Source: Elymus sibiricus (Eukaryota; Streptophyta; Magnoliopsida; Poales; Poaceae). From it: a stretch of 64,000 nucleotides of DNA. The stretch covers positions 448,445,531 through 448,509,530 of the forward strand of contig CM077665.1 in assembly GCA_039707655.1 (NCBI GenBank), written 5' to 3'. Shown here one piece after another: positions 14,101-27,425 of the stretch; within the stretch, counting starts at the first letter, position 1, and every line of letters starts with the position of its first letter. A program made the translations under genes and the position numbers. The notes beneath the pieces were generated by a model. The model did not search any database. It saw only the letters and a program-made list of their open reading frames with translations, and had not been told where the DNA came from.

Positions 14101-14851
14101 TGATACCATGCCAATTTTCAACCATTCCAGAGTTCATTTGCAGTGCTTTTCAATCTCAGGGTCATCTTAGCTCAAAATAAATCGTGAAATGCATGAAAAA
14201 TAGCAAATGAAGTCAGAAAAGGGTTGAGAAGTGATGATGTGGCTTTTAATGGTGCATATTGAATGCAGAAAAAGTCTTGAGTTAAAATATGTTTAAAAAT
14301 ATGAAATCCCCTTGTAATAGACGAGTTTTCGTCTGAAACCCTGATACTTCGAAGGAGATTCTCCAGTTTGTACACGAAGTGCATCCAGTTTTTCCCGTAA
14401 CCCTCTCAACTTTTTAGCACATGCTATGTGGGCGAAATTATGATACCATGCCAATTTTCAACCATTTCCGAGATCATTTGCAGTGCTTTTCAATCTCAGG
14501 GTTATCTTAGCTCAAAATAAATCATGAAATGCATGAAAAATAGCAAATGAAGTCAGAAAAGGGTTGAAAAGTGATGACGTGGCTTTGAATGGTGCATATT
14601 GAATGCAGAAAAAGTCTTGAGTTAAAATATGTTTAAAAAAATGAAATCCCTTTGTAATAGACGAGTTTTCGTCCGAAACCCTGATACTTCGAAGGAGATT
14701 GTCCAGTTTGTACACGAAGTGCATCCAGTTTTTCCCGTAACTTTCTCAACTTTTTAGCACAAGCTATGTGGGTGAAATTATGATACCATGCCAATTTTCA
14801 ACCATTTCATAGTTCATTTGAAGTGCTTTTCAATTTCAGGGTCATCTTAGC
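11113..14851. repeat. HOR1 copy 3 (truncated, 11 monomers)
   Basis: Follows copy 2 at 4418 bp through its first monomers. It then carries a 1-bp deletion ('aaaagggtgaaaag', about 12520), shifting the offset to 4417. Divergence rises after about 12600, with 'gtgcg', 'tttctacacg', 'atactatgaagg' and 'gtctgaaacc' as private changes. It lacks the two 339-bp monomers that close copies 1 and 2. The next monomer, at 14852, matches an earlier position of the unit, so three monomers appear to have been lost at the join. Confidence 0.75.
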
Positions 14852-17231
14852 TCAAAATAGATCATGAAATCCATGAAAAATAGCAAATGAAGTCAGAAAA
14901 GGGTTGAAAAGTGATGATGTGGCTTTGAATGGTGCATATTGAATGCAGAAAAAGTCTTGAGTTAAAATATGTTTAAAAAAATAAAATCCTTTTGTAATAG
15001 ACGAGTTTTCGTGCGAAACCCTGATACTTTGAAGGAGATTGTCCAGTTTGTACACGAAGTGCATCCAGTTTTTCCCGTAACCCTCTCACCTTTTTAGCAC
15101 ATGTTATGTGGGTGAAATTATGATACCATGCCAATTTTCAACCATTTCAGAGTTCAATTGCAGTGCTTTTCAATCTCAGGGTCATCTTAGCTCAAAATAA
15201 ATCATGAAATGCATTAAAAATAGCAAATGAAGTCTGAAAAGGGTTGAAAAGTGATGATGTGGATTTGAATGGTGCATATTGAATGCAGACAAAGTCTTGA
15301 GTTAAAATATGTTTAAAAAATGAAATCCCTTTTGTAATAGACGAGTTTTCGTCCGAAACCCTGATACTTCGAAGGAGATTGTCCAGTTTGTACACGAAGT
15401 GCATCCAGTTTTTCCCGTAACTTTCTCAACTTTTTAGCACATGCTATGTGGGTGAAATTATGATACCATGCCAATTTTCAACCATTTCATAGTTCATTTG
15501 CAGTGCTTTTCAATTTCAGGGTCATCTTAGCTCAAAATAGATCATGAAATGCATGAAAAATAGCAAATGAAGTCAGAAAAGGGTTGAAAAGTGATGATGT
15601 GGCTTTGAATGGTGCATATTGAATGCAGAAAAAGTGTTGAGTTAAAATATGTTTAAAAAAATAAAATCCTTTTGTAATAGACGAGTTTTCGTGCGAAACC
15701 CTGATACTTTGAAGGAGATTGTCCAGTTTGTACACGAAGTACATCCAGTTTTTCCCGTAACCCTCTCACCTTTTTAGCACATGCTATGTGGGTGAAATTA
15801 TGATACCATGCTAATTTTCAACCATTTCAGAGTTCATTTGCAGTGCTTTTCAATCTCAGGGTCATCTTAGCTCAAAATAAATCATGAAATGCATGAAAAA
15901 TAGCAAATGAAGTCAGAACAGAGTTGAAAAGTGATGATGTGGATTTGAATGGTGTATATTGAATGCAGAAAAAGTCTTGAGTTAAAATATGTTTAAAAAA
16001 ATGAAATCCCTTTGTAATAGACGACATTTCGTCCGAAACCCTGATACTTCGAAGGAGATTGTCCAGTTTGTACACGAAGTGCATCCAGTTTTTCCCGTAA
16101 CTTTCTCAACTTTTTAGCACATGCTATGAGGGTGAAATTATGATACCATGCCAATTTTCAACCATTTCATAGTTCATTTGAAGTGCTTTTCAATTTCAGG
16201 GTCATCTTAGCTCAAAATAGATCATGAAATGCATGAAAAATAGCAAATGAAGTCAGAAAAGGGTTGAAAAGTGATGATGTGGCTTTGAATGGTGCATATT
16301 GAATGCAGAAAAAGTCTTGAGTTAAAATATGTTTAAAAAAATAAAATCCTTTTGTAATAGACGATTTTTCGTGCCAAACCCTGATACTTTGAAGGAGATT
16401 GTCCAGTTTGTACACGAAGTGCATCCAGTTTTTCCCGTAACCCTCTCACCTTTTTAGCACATGCTATGTGGGTGAAATTATGATACCATGCCAATTTTCA
16501 ACCATTCCAGAGTTCATTTGCAGTGCTTTTCAATCTCAGGGTCATCTTACCTCAAAATAAATCATGAAATGCATGAAAAATAGCAAATGAAGTCAGAAAA
16601 GGGTTGAAAAGTGATGATGTGGCTTTGAATGGTGCATATTGAATGCAGAAAAAGTCTTGAGTTAAAATATGTTTAAAAAAATGAAATCCCTTTGTAATAG
16701 ACGAGTTTTCGTGCGAAACCCTGATACTTCGAAGGAGATTGTCCAGTTTGTACACGAAGTGCATCCAGTTTTTCCCGTAACTTTCTCAACTTTTTAGCAC
16801 ATGCTATGTGGGTGAAATTATGATACCATGCCAATTTTCAACCATTTCATAGTTCATTTGCTGTGCTTTTCAATTTCAGGGTCATCTTAGCTCAAAATAG
16901 ATCATGAAATGCATGAAAAATAGCAAATGAAGTCAGAAAAGGGTTGAAAAGTGATGATGTGGCTTTGAATGGTGCATATTGAATGCAGAAAAAGTCTTGA
17001 GTTAAAATATGTTTAAAAAATAAAAATCCTTTTGTAATAGACGAGTTTTCGTGCGAAACCCTGATACTTTGAAGGAGATTGTCCAGTTTGTACACGAAGT
17101 GCATCCAGTTTTTCCCGTAACCCTCTCACCTTTTTAGCACAGGCTATGTGGGTGAAATTATGATACCATGCTAATTTTCAACCATTTCAGAGTTAATTTG
17201 AAGTGCTTTTCAATCTCAAGGTCATCTTAGC
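14852..17231. repeat. HOR1 copy 4 (degenerate, about 7 monomers)
   Basis: Monomers at 14852, 15192, 15532, 15872 and 16212 match HOR1 monomers at 7035, 7375, 7715, 8055 and 8395 in order. Shared markers are 'gcattaaaaatag', 'gtggatttgaatgg' and 'gtgccaaaccc'. The block has more private changes than copies 1-3. The pair at 15872/16212 has close relatives at 44760/45100 ('ggtgtatattg', a changed base in 'gacgagttttcg', 'gtgccaaaccc'). Confidence 0.65.
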
Positions 17232-20200
17232 TCAAAATAAATCATGAAATGCATGAAAAATAGCAAATGAAGTCAGAAAAGGGTTGAAAAGTGATGATGT
17301 GGATTTGAATGGTGCATATTGAATGCATAAAAAGTCTTGAGTTAAAATATGTTTAAAAAAATGAAATCCCTTTGTAATAGACGAGTTTTCGTCCGAAACC
17401 CTGATACTTCGAAGGAGATTGTCCAGTTTGTACACGAAGTGCATCCAGTTTTTCCCGTAACTTTCTCAACTTTTTAGCACATGCTATGTGGGTGAAATTA
17501 TGATACCATGCCAATTTTCAACTATTTCAGAGTTCATTTGCAGTGCTTTTCAATCTCAGGGTCATTTTAGCTCAAAATAAATCATGAAATGCATGAAAAA
17601 TAGCAAATGAAGTCAGAAAAGGGTTGAAAAGTGATGACGTGGCTTTTAATGATGCATATTGAATGCAGAAAAAGTCTTGAGTTAAAATATGTTTAAAAAA
17701 TGAAATCCCTTTTGTAATAGACGAGTTTTCGTCCGAAACCCTGATACTTCGAAGGAGATTGTCCAGTTTGTACACGAAGTGCATCCAGTTTTTCCCGTAA
17801 CCCTCTCAACTTTTTAGCACATCCTATGTGGGTGAAATTATGATACCATGCCAATTTTCAACCATTTCAGAGTTCATTTGCAGTGCTTTTCAATCTCAGG
17901 GTCATCTTAGCTCAAAATAGATCATGAAATGCATGAAAAATAGCAAATGAAGTCAGAAAAGGGTTGACAAGTGATGATGTGGCTTTGAATGGTGCATATT
18001 GAATGCAGAAAAAGTCTTGAGTTAAAATATGTTTATAAAAATAAAATCCATTTGTAATAGACGAGTTTTCGTGCGAAACCCTGATACTTTGAAGGAGATT
18101 GTCCAGTTTGTACACGAAGTGCATCCAGTTTTTCCCGTAACCCTCTCACCTTTTTAGCACATGCTATGTGGGTGAAATTATGATAACATGCCAATTTTCA
18201 ACCATTCCAGAGTTCATTTGCAGTGCTTTTCAATCTCAGGGTCATCTTACCTCAAAATAAATCATGAAATGCATGAAAAATAGCAAATGAAGTCAGAAAA
18301 GGGTTGAAAAGTGATGATGTGGCTTTGAATGGTGCATATTGAATGCAGAAAAAGTCTTGAGTTAAAATATGTTTATAAAAATAAAATCCATTTGTAATAG
18401 ACGAGTTTTCGTGCGAAACCCTGATACTTTGAAGGAGATTGTCCAGTTTGTACACGAAGTGCATCCAGTTTTTCCCGTAACCCTCTCACCTTCTTAGCAC
18501 ATGCTATGTGGGTGAAATTATGATAACATGCCAATTTTCAACCATTCCAGAGTTCATTTGCAGTGCTTTTCAATCTCAGGGTCATCTTACCTCAAAATAA
18601 ATCATGAAATGCATGAAAAATAGCAAATGAAGTCAGAAAAGGGTTGAAAAGTGATGATGTGGCTTTGAATGGTGCATATTGAATGCAGAAAAATCTTGAG
18701 TTAAAATATGTTTAAAAAATGAAATCCGTTTGTAATAGACGAGTTTTCGTCCGAAACCCTGATACTTCGAAGGAGATTGTCCAGTTTGTACACGAAGTGC
18801 ATCCAGTTTTTCCCGTAACTTTCTCAACTTTTTAGCACATGCTATGTGGGTGAAATTATGATACCATGCCAATTTTCAACCATTTCATAGTTCATTTGAA
18901 GTGCTTTTCAATTTCAGGGTCATCTTAGCTCAAAATAGATCATGAAATGCATGAAAAATAGCAAATGAAGTCAGAAAAGGGTTGAAAAGTGATGATGTGG
19001 CTTCGAATGGTGCATATTGAATGCAGAACAAGTCTTGATTTAAAATATGTTTAAAAAAATAAAATCCTTTTGTAATAGACGAGTTTTCGTGCGAAACCCT
19101 GATACTTTGAAGGAGATTGTCCAGTTTGTAAACGAAGTGCATCCAGTTTTTCCCGTAACCCTCTCACCTTTTGAGCACATGCTATGTGGGTGAAATTATG
19201 ATACCATGCCAATTTTCAACCATTCCAGAGTTCATCTGCAGTGCTTTTCAATCTCAGGGTCATCTTAGCTCAAAATAAATCATGAAATGCATGAAAAATA
19301 GCAAATGAAGTCAGAAAAGGGTTGAAAAGTGATGATGTGGCTTTTAATGGTGCATATTGAATGCAGAAAAAGTCTTGAGTTAAAATATGTTTAAAAATAT
19401 GAAATCCCTTTGTAATAGACGAGTTTTCGTCCGAAACCCTGATACTTCGAAGGAGATTGTCCAGTTTGTACACGAAGTGCATCCAGTCTTTCCCGTAACT
19501 TTCTCAAATTTTTAGCACATGCTATGTGGGTGAAATTATGATACCATGCCAATTTTCAGCCATTTCATAGTTCATTTGAAGTGCTTTTCAATTTCAGGGT
19601 CATCTTAGCTCAAAATAGATCATGAAATGCATGAAAAATAGCAAATGAAGTCAGAAAAGGGTTGAAAAGTGATGATGTGGCTTTGAATGATGCATATTGA
19701 ATGCAGAAAAAGTCTTGAGTTAAAATATGTTTAAAAAAATAAAATCCTTTTGTAATAGACGAGTTTTCGTGCGAAACCCTGATACTTTGAAGGAGATTGT
19801 CCAGTTTGTACACGAAGTGCATCCAGTTTTTCCCGTAACCCTCTCACCTTTTTAGCACATGCTATGTGGGTGAAATTATGATACCATGCCAATTTTCAAC
19901 CATTCCAGAGTTCATTTGCAGTGCTTTTCAATCTCAGGGTCATCTTAGCTCAAAATAAATCATGAAATGCATGAAAAATAGCAAATGAAGTCAGAAAAGG
20001 GTTGAAAAGTGATGATGTGGCTTTTAATGGTGCATATTGAATGCAGAAAAAGTCTTGAGTTAAAATATGTTTAAAAATATGAAATCCCTTTGTAATAGAC
20101 GAGTTTTCGTCCGAAACCCTGATACTTCGAAGGAGATTGTCCAGTTTGTACACGAAGTGCATCCAGTTTTTCCCGTAACTTTCTCAACTTTTTAGCACAT

Positions 20201-21308
20201 GCTATGTGGGTGAAATTATGATACCATGCCAATTTTCAACCATTTCATAGTTCATTTGCAGTGCTTTTCAATTTCAGGGTCATCTTAGCTCAAAATAAAT
20301 CATGAAATGCATGAAAAATAGCAAATGAAGTCAGAAAAGGGTTGAAAAGTGATGACGTGGCTTTGAATGGTGCATATTGAATGCAGAAAAAGTCTTGAGT
20401 TAAAATATGTTTAAAAAAATGAAATCCCTTTGTAATAGACGAGTTTTCGTCCGAAACCCTGATACTTCAAAGGAGATTGTCCAGTTTGTACACGAAGTGC
20501 ATCCAGTTTTTCCCGTAACTTTCTCAACTTTTTAGCACATGCTATGTGGGTGAAATTATGATACCATGCCAATTTTCAACCATTTCATAGTTCATTTCAA
20601 GTGCTTTTCAATTTCAGGGTCATCTTAGCTCAAAATAGATCATGAAATGCATGAAAAATAGCAAATGAAGTCAGAAAAGGGTTGAAAAGTGATGATGTGG
20701 CTTTGAATGGTGCATATTGAATGCAGAAAAAGTCTTGAGTTAAAATATGTTTATAAAAATAAAATCCATTTGTAATAGACGAGTTTTCGTGCGAAACCCT
20801 GATACTTTGAAGGAGATTGTCCAGTTTGTACACGAAGTGCATCCAGTTTTTCCCGTAACCCTCTCACCTTTTTAGCACATGCTATGTGGGTGAAATTATG
20901 ATAACATGCCAATTTTCAACCATTCCAGAGTTCATTTGCAGTGCTTTTCAATCTCAGGGTCATCTTACCTCAAAATAAATCATGAAATGCATGAAAAATA
21001 GCAAATGAAGTCAGAAAAGGGTTGAAAAGTGATGACGTGGCTTTGAATGGTGCATATTGAATGCAGAAAAAGTCTTGAGTTAAAATATGTTTAAAAAATG
21101 AAATCCGTTTGTAATAGACGAGTTTTCGTCCGAAACCCTGATACTTCGAAGGAGATTGTCCAGTTTGTACACGAAGTGCATCCAGTTTTTCCCGTAACTT
21201 TCTCAACTTTTTAGCACATGCTATGTGGGTGAAATTATGATACCATGCCAATTTTCAACCATTTCATAGTTCATTTGAAGTGCTTTTCAATCTCAGGGTC
21301 ATCTTAGC
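17232..21308. repeat. HOR2 unit a (12 monomers, 4077 bp)
   Basis: A new monomer set starts here. Markers: 'gtggatttgaatgg' (17232); 'cttttaatgatgc' with 'aaaaaatgaaatccctttt' (17572); 'tttataaaaataaaatccatttg' (17912 and 18252, a monomer duplicated in this unit); a 339-bp class with 'gaaatccgtttg' (near 18600 and 20970); and 'cagaacaagtcttgattt' with 'gtaaacgaag' (18930). The order recurs 4077-4078 bp downstream. A second 1-bp loss in 'agaaaaatcttgag' (about 18693) breaks register in one monomer. Confidence 0.75.
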
Positions 21309-24300
21309 TCAAAATAAATCATGAAATGCATGAAAAATAGCAAATGAAGTCAGAAAAGGGTTGAAAAGTGATGATGTGGATTTGAATGGTGCATATTGAA
21401 TGCAGAAAAAGTCTTGAGTTAAAATATGTTTAAAAAAATGAAATCCCTTTGTAATAGACGAGTTTTCGTCCGAAACCCTGATACTTCGAAGGAGATTGTC
21501 CAGTTTGTACACGAAGTGCATCCAGTTTTTCCCGTAACTTTCTCAACTTTTTAGCACATGCTATGTGGGTGAAATTATGATACCATGCCAATTTTCAACT
21601 ATTTCAGAGTTCATTTGCAGTGCTTTTCAATCTCAGGGTCATTTTAGCTCAACATAAATCATGAAATGCATGAAAAATAGCAAATGAAGTCAGAAAAGGG
21701 TTGAAAAGTGATGACGTGGCTTTTAATAATGCATATTGAATGCAGAAAAAGTCTTGAGTTAAAATATGTTTAAAAAATGAAATCCCTTTTGTAATAGACG
21801 AGTTTTCGTCCGAAACCCTGATACTTCGAAGGAGATTGTCCAGTTTGTACACGAAGTGCATCCAGTTTTTCCCGTAACCCTCTCAACTTTTTAGCACATG
21901 CTATGTGGGTGAAATTAGGATACCATGCCAATTTTCAACCATTTCAGAGTTCATTTGCAGTGCTTTTCAATCTCAGGGTCATCTTAGCTCAAAATAAATC
22001 ATGAAATGCATGAAAAATAGCAAATGAAGTCAGAAAAGGGTTGAAAAGTGATGATGTGGCTTTTAATGGTGCATATTGAATGCAGAAAAAGTCTTGAGTT
22101 AAAATATGTTTAAAAAAATGAAATCCCTTTGTAATAGACGAGTTTTCGTCCGAAACCCTGATACTTCGAAGGAGATTGTCCAGTTTGTACACGAAGTGCA
22201 TCCAGTTTTTCCCGTAACTTTCTCAACTTTTTAGCACATGCTATGTGGGTGAAATTATGATACCATGCCAATTTTCAACCATTTCATAGTTCATTTCAAG
22301 TGCTTTTCAATTTCAGGGTCATCTTAGCTCAAAATAGATCATGAAATGCATGAAAAATAGCAAATGAAGTCAGAAAAGGGTTGAAAAGTGATGATGTGGC
22401 TTTGAATGGTGCATATTGAATGCAGAAAAAGTCTTGAGTTAAAATATGTTTATAAAAATAAAATCCATTTGTAATAGACGAGTTTTCGTGCGAAACCCTG
22501 ATACTTTGAAGGAGATTGTCCAGTTTGTACACGAAGTGCATCCAGTTTTTCCCGTAACCCTCTCACCTTTTTAGCACATGCTATGTGGGTGAAATTATGA
22601 TAACATGCCAATTTTCAACCATTCCAGAGTTCATTTGCAGTGCTTTTCAATCTCAGGGTCATCTTACCTCAAAATAAATCATGAAATGCATGACAAATAG
22701 CAAATGAAGTCAGAAAAGGGTTGAAAAGTGATGATGTGGCTTTGAATGGTGCATATTGAATGCAGAAAAATTCTTGAGTTAAAATATGTTTAAAAAATGA
22801 AATCCGTTTGTAATAGACGAGTTTTCGTCCGAAACCCTGATACTTCGAAGGAGATTGTCCAGTTTGTACACGAAGTGCATCCAGTTTTTCCCGTAACTTT
22901 CTCAACTTTTTAGCACATGCTATGTGGGTGAAATTATGATACCATGCCAATTTTCAACCATTTCATAGTTCATTTGAAGTGCTTTTCAATTTCAGGGTCA
23001 TCTTAGCTCAAAATAGATCATGAAATGCATGAAAAATAGCAAATGAAGTCAGAAAAGGGTTGAAAAGTGATGATGTGGCTTCGAATGGTGCATATTGAAT
23101 GCAGAACAAGTCTTGATTTAAAATATGTTTAAAAAAATAAAATCCTTTTGTAATAGACGAGTTTTCGTGTGAAACCCTGATACTTTGAAGGAGATTGTCC
23201 AGTTTGTAAACGAAGTGCATCCAGTTTTTCCCGTAACCCTCTCACCTTTTTAGCACATGCTATGTGGGTGAAATTATGATACCATGCCAATTTTCAACCA
23301 TTCCAGAGTTCATTTGCAGTGCTTTTCAATCTCAGGGTCATCTTAGCTCAAAATAAATCATGAAATGCATGAAAAATAGCAAATGAAGTCAGAAAAGGGT
23401 TGAAAAGTGATGATGTGGCTTTTAATGGTGCATATTGAATGCAGAAAAAGTCTTGAGTTAAAATATGTTTAAAAATATGAAATCCCTTTGTAATAGACGA
23501 GTTTTCGTCCGAAACCCTGATACTTCGAAGGAGATTGTCCAGTTTGTACACGAAGTGCATCCAGTCTTTCCCGTAACTTTCTCAAATTTTTAGCACATGC
23601 TATGTGGGTGAAATTATGATACCATGCCAATTTTCAGCCATTTCATAGTTCATTTGAAGTGCTTTTCAATTTCAGGGTCATCTTAGCTCAAAATAGATCA
23701 TGAAATGCATGAAAAATAGCAAATGAAGTCAGAAAAGGGTTGAAAAGTGATGATGTGGCTTTGAATGATGCATATTGAATGCAGAAAAAGTCTTGAGTTA
23801 AAATATGTTTACAAAAATAAAATCCTTTTGTAATAGACGAGTTTTCGTGCGAAACCCTGATACTTTGAAGGAGATTGTCCAGTTTGTACACGAAGTGCAT
23901 CCAGTTTTTCCCGTAACCCTCTCACCTTTTTAGCACATGCTATGTGGGTGAAATTATGATACCATGCCAATTTTCAACCATTCCAGAGTTCATTTGCAGT
24001 GCTTTTCAATCTCAGGGTCATCTTAGCTCAAAATAAATCATGAAATGCATGAAAAATAGCAAATGAAGTCAGAAAAGGGTTGAAAAGTGATGATGTGGCT
24101 TTTAATGGTGCATATTGAATGCAGAAAAAGTCTTGAGTTAAAATATGTTTAAAAATATGAAATCCCTTTGTAATAGACGAGTTTTCGTCCGAAACCCTGA
24201 TACTTCGAAGGAGATTGTCCAGTTTGTACACGAAGTGCATCCAGTTTTTCCCGTAACTTTCTCAACTTTTTAGCACATGCTATGTGGGTGAAATTATGAT

Positions 24301-25386
24301 ACCATGCCAATTTTCAACCATTTCATAGTTCATTTGCAGTGCTTTTCAATTTCAGGGTCATCTTAGCTCAAAATAAATCATGAAATGCATGAAAAATAGC
24401 AAATGAAGTCAGAAAAGGGTTGAAAAGTGATGACGTGGCTTTGAATGGTGCATATTGAATGCAGAAAAAGTCTTGAGTTAAAATATGTTTAAAAAAATGA
24501 AATCCCTTTGTAATAGACGAGTTTTCGTCCGAAACCCTGATACTTCGAAGGAGATTGTCCAGTTTGTACACGAAGTGCATCCAGTTTTTCCCGTAACTTT
24601 CTCAACTTTTTAGCACATGCTATGTGGGTGAAATTATGATACCATGCCAATTTTCAACCATTTCATAGTTCATTTCAAGTGCTTTTCAATCTCAGGGTCA
24701 TCTTAGCTCAAAATAAATCATGAAATGCATGAAAAATAGCAAATGAAGTCAGAAAAGGGTTGAAAAGTGATGATGTTGCTTTGAATGGTGCATATTGAAT
24801 GCAGAAAAAGTCTTGAGTAAAAATATGTTTAAAAAAATAAAATCCTTTTGTAATAGACGAGTTTTCGTGCGAAACCCTGATACTTCGAAGGAGATTGTCC
24901 AGTTTGTACACGAAGTGCATCCAGTTTTTCCCGTAACTTTCTCAACTTTTTAGCACATGCTATGTGGGTGAAATTATGATACCATGCCAATTTTCAACCA
25001 TTTCATAGTTCATTTGCAGTGCTTTTCAATTTCAGGGTCATCTTAGCTCAAAATAAATCATGAAATGCATGAAAAATAGCAAATGAAGTCAGAAAAGGGT
25101 TGAAAAGTGATGACGTGGCTTTGAATGGTGCATATTGAATGCAGAAAAAGTCTTGAGTTAAAATATGTTTAAAAAATGAAATCCCTTTGTAATAGACGAG
25201 TTTTCGTGCGAAACCCTGATATTTCGAAGGAGATTGTCCAGTTTGTACACGAAGTGCATCCAGTTTTTCCCGTAACTTTCTCAACTTTTTAGCACATGCA
25301 ATGTGGGTGAAATTATGATCCCATGCCAATTTTCAACCATTTCATAGTTCATTTGCAGTGCTTTTCAATCTCAGGGTCATCTTAGC
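21309..25386. repeat. HOR2 unit b (12 monomers, 4078 bp)
   Basis: Monomers at 22669, 23008, 23348, 23688, 24028 and 24368 match those at about 18592, 18930, 19270, 19610, 19950 and 20290 at a 4078-bp offset. Shared private markers include 'ccagtctttcccg', 'ctcaaatttttag' and 'ttttcagccatttc' (about 19485-19562 and 23563-23640). This is strong evidence for recent segmental duplication of the unit. Confidence 0.8.
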
Positions 25387-27425
25387 TCAAAATAAATCAT
25401 GAAATGCATGAAAAATAGCAAATGAAGTCAGAAAAGGATTGAAAAGTGATGATGTGGCTTCGAATGGTGCATATTGAATGCAGAAAAAGTCTTGAGTTAA
25501 AATATGTTTAAAAAAATGAAATCCCTTTGTAATAGACGAGTTTTCGTCCGAAACCCTGATACTTCGAAGGAGATTGTCCAGTTTGTACACGAAGTGCATC
25601 CAGTTTTTCCCGTAACTTTCTCAACTTTTTAGCACATGCTATGTGGGTGAAATTATGATACCATGCCAATTTTCAACTATTTCAGAGTTCATTTGCAGTG
25701 CTTTTCAATCTCAGGGTCATTTTAGCTCAAAATAAATCATGAAATGCATGAAAAATAGCAAATGAAGTCAGAAAAGGGTTGAAAAGTGATGACGTGGCTT
25801 TTAATGATGCATATTGAATGCAGAAAAAGTCTTGAGTTAAAATATGTTTAAAAAATGAAATCCCTTTTGTAATAGACGAGTTTTCGTCCGAAACCCTGAT
25901 ACTTCGAAGGAGATTGTCCAGTTTGTACACGAAGTGCATCCAGTTTTTCCCGTAACCCTCTCAACTTTTTAGCACATGCTATGTGGGTGAAATTAGGATA
26001 CCATGCCAATTTTCAACCATTTCAGAGTTCATTTGCAGTGCTTTTCAATCTCAGGGTCATCTTAGCTCAAAATAAATCATGAAATGCATGAAAAATAGCA
26101 AATGAAGTCAGAAAAGGGTTGAAAAGTGATGATGTGGCTTTTAATGGTGCATATTGAATGCAGAAAAAGTCTTGAGTTAAAATATGTTTAAAAATATGAA
26201 ATCCCTTTGTAATAGACGAGTTTTCGTCCGAAACCCTGATACTTCGAAGGAGATTGTCCAGTTTGTACACGAAGTGCATCCAGTTTTTCCCGTAACCCTC
26301 TCAACTTTTTAGCACATGCTATGTGGGTGAAATTAGGATACCCTGCCAATTTTCAACCATTCCTGAGTTCATTTGCAGTGCTTTTCAATCTCAGGGTCAT
26401 CTTACCTCAAAATAAATCATGAAATGCATGAAAAATAGCAAATGAAGTCAGAAAAGGGTTGAAAAGTGATGATGTGGCTTTGAATGGTGCATATTGAATG
26501 CAGAAAAAGTCTTGAGTTAAAATATGTTTAAAAAATGAAATCCGTTTGTAATAGACGAGTTTTCGTCCGAAACCCTGATACTTCGAAGGAGATTGTCCAG
26601 TTTGTACACGAAGTGCATCCAGTTTTTCCCGTAACTTTCTCAACTTTTTAGCACATGCTATGTGGGTGAAATTATGATACCATGCCAATTTTCAACCATT
26701 TCATAGTTCATTTGCAGTGCTTTTCAATTTCAGGGTCATCTTAGCTCAAAATAAATCATGAAATGCATGAAAAATAGCAAATGAAGTCAGAAAAGGGTTG
26801 AAAAGTGATGACGTGGCTTTGAATGGTGCATATTGAATGCAGAAAAAGTCTTGAGTTAAAATATGTTTAAAAAAATGAAATCCCTTTGTAATAGACGAGT
26901 TTTCGTCCGAAACCCTGATACTTCGAAGGAGATTGTCCAGTTTGTACACGAAGTGCATCCAGTTTTTCCCGTAACTTTCTCAACTTTTTAGCACATGCTA
27001 TGTGGGTGAAATTATGATACCATGCCAATTTTCAACCATTTCATAGTTCATTTCAAGTGCTTTTCAATTTCAGGGTCATCTTAGCTCAAAATAGATCATG
27101 AAATGCATGAAAAATAGCAAATGAAGTCAGAAAAGGGTTGAAAAGTGATGATGTGGCTTTGAATGGTGCATATTGAATGCAGAAAATGTCTTGAGTTAAA
27201 ATATGTTTAAAAAAATAAAATCCTTTTGTAATAGACGAGTTTTCGTGCGAAACCCTGATACTTTGAAGGAGATTGTCCAGTTTGTACACGAAGTGCATCC
27301 AGTTTTTCCCGTAACCCTCTCACCTTTTTAGCACATGCTATGTGGGTGAAATTATGATCCCATGCCAATTTTCAACCATTTCAGGGTTCATTTGCAGTGC
27401 TTTTCAATCTCAGGGTCATCTTAGC
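25387..27425. repeat. HOR2 unit c (short, 6 monomers, 2039 bp)
   Basis: Begins like units a and b (monomers at 25387, 25727 and 26067 match 21309, 21649 and 21989 at 4078 bp). It lacks the middle of the unit and returns to the unit start at 27426. The simplest reading is a six-monomer internal deletion by unequal exchange. Confidence 0.65.
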
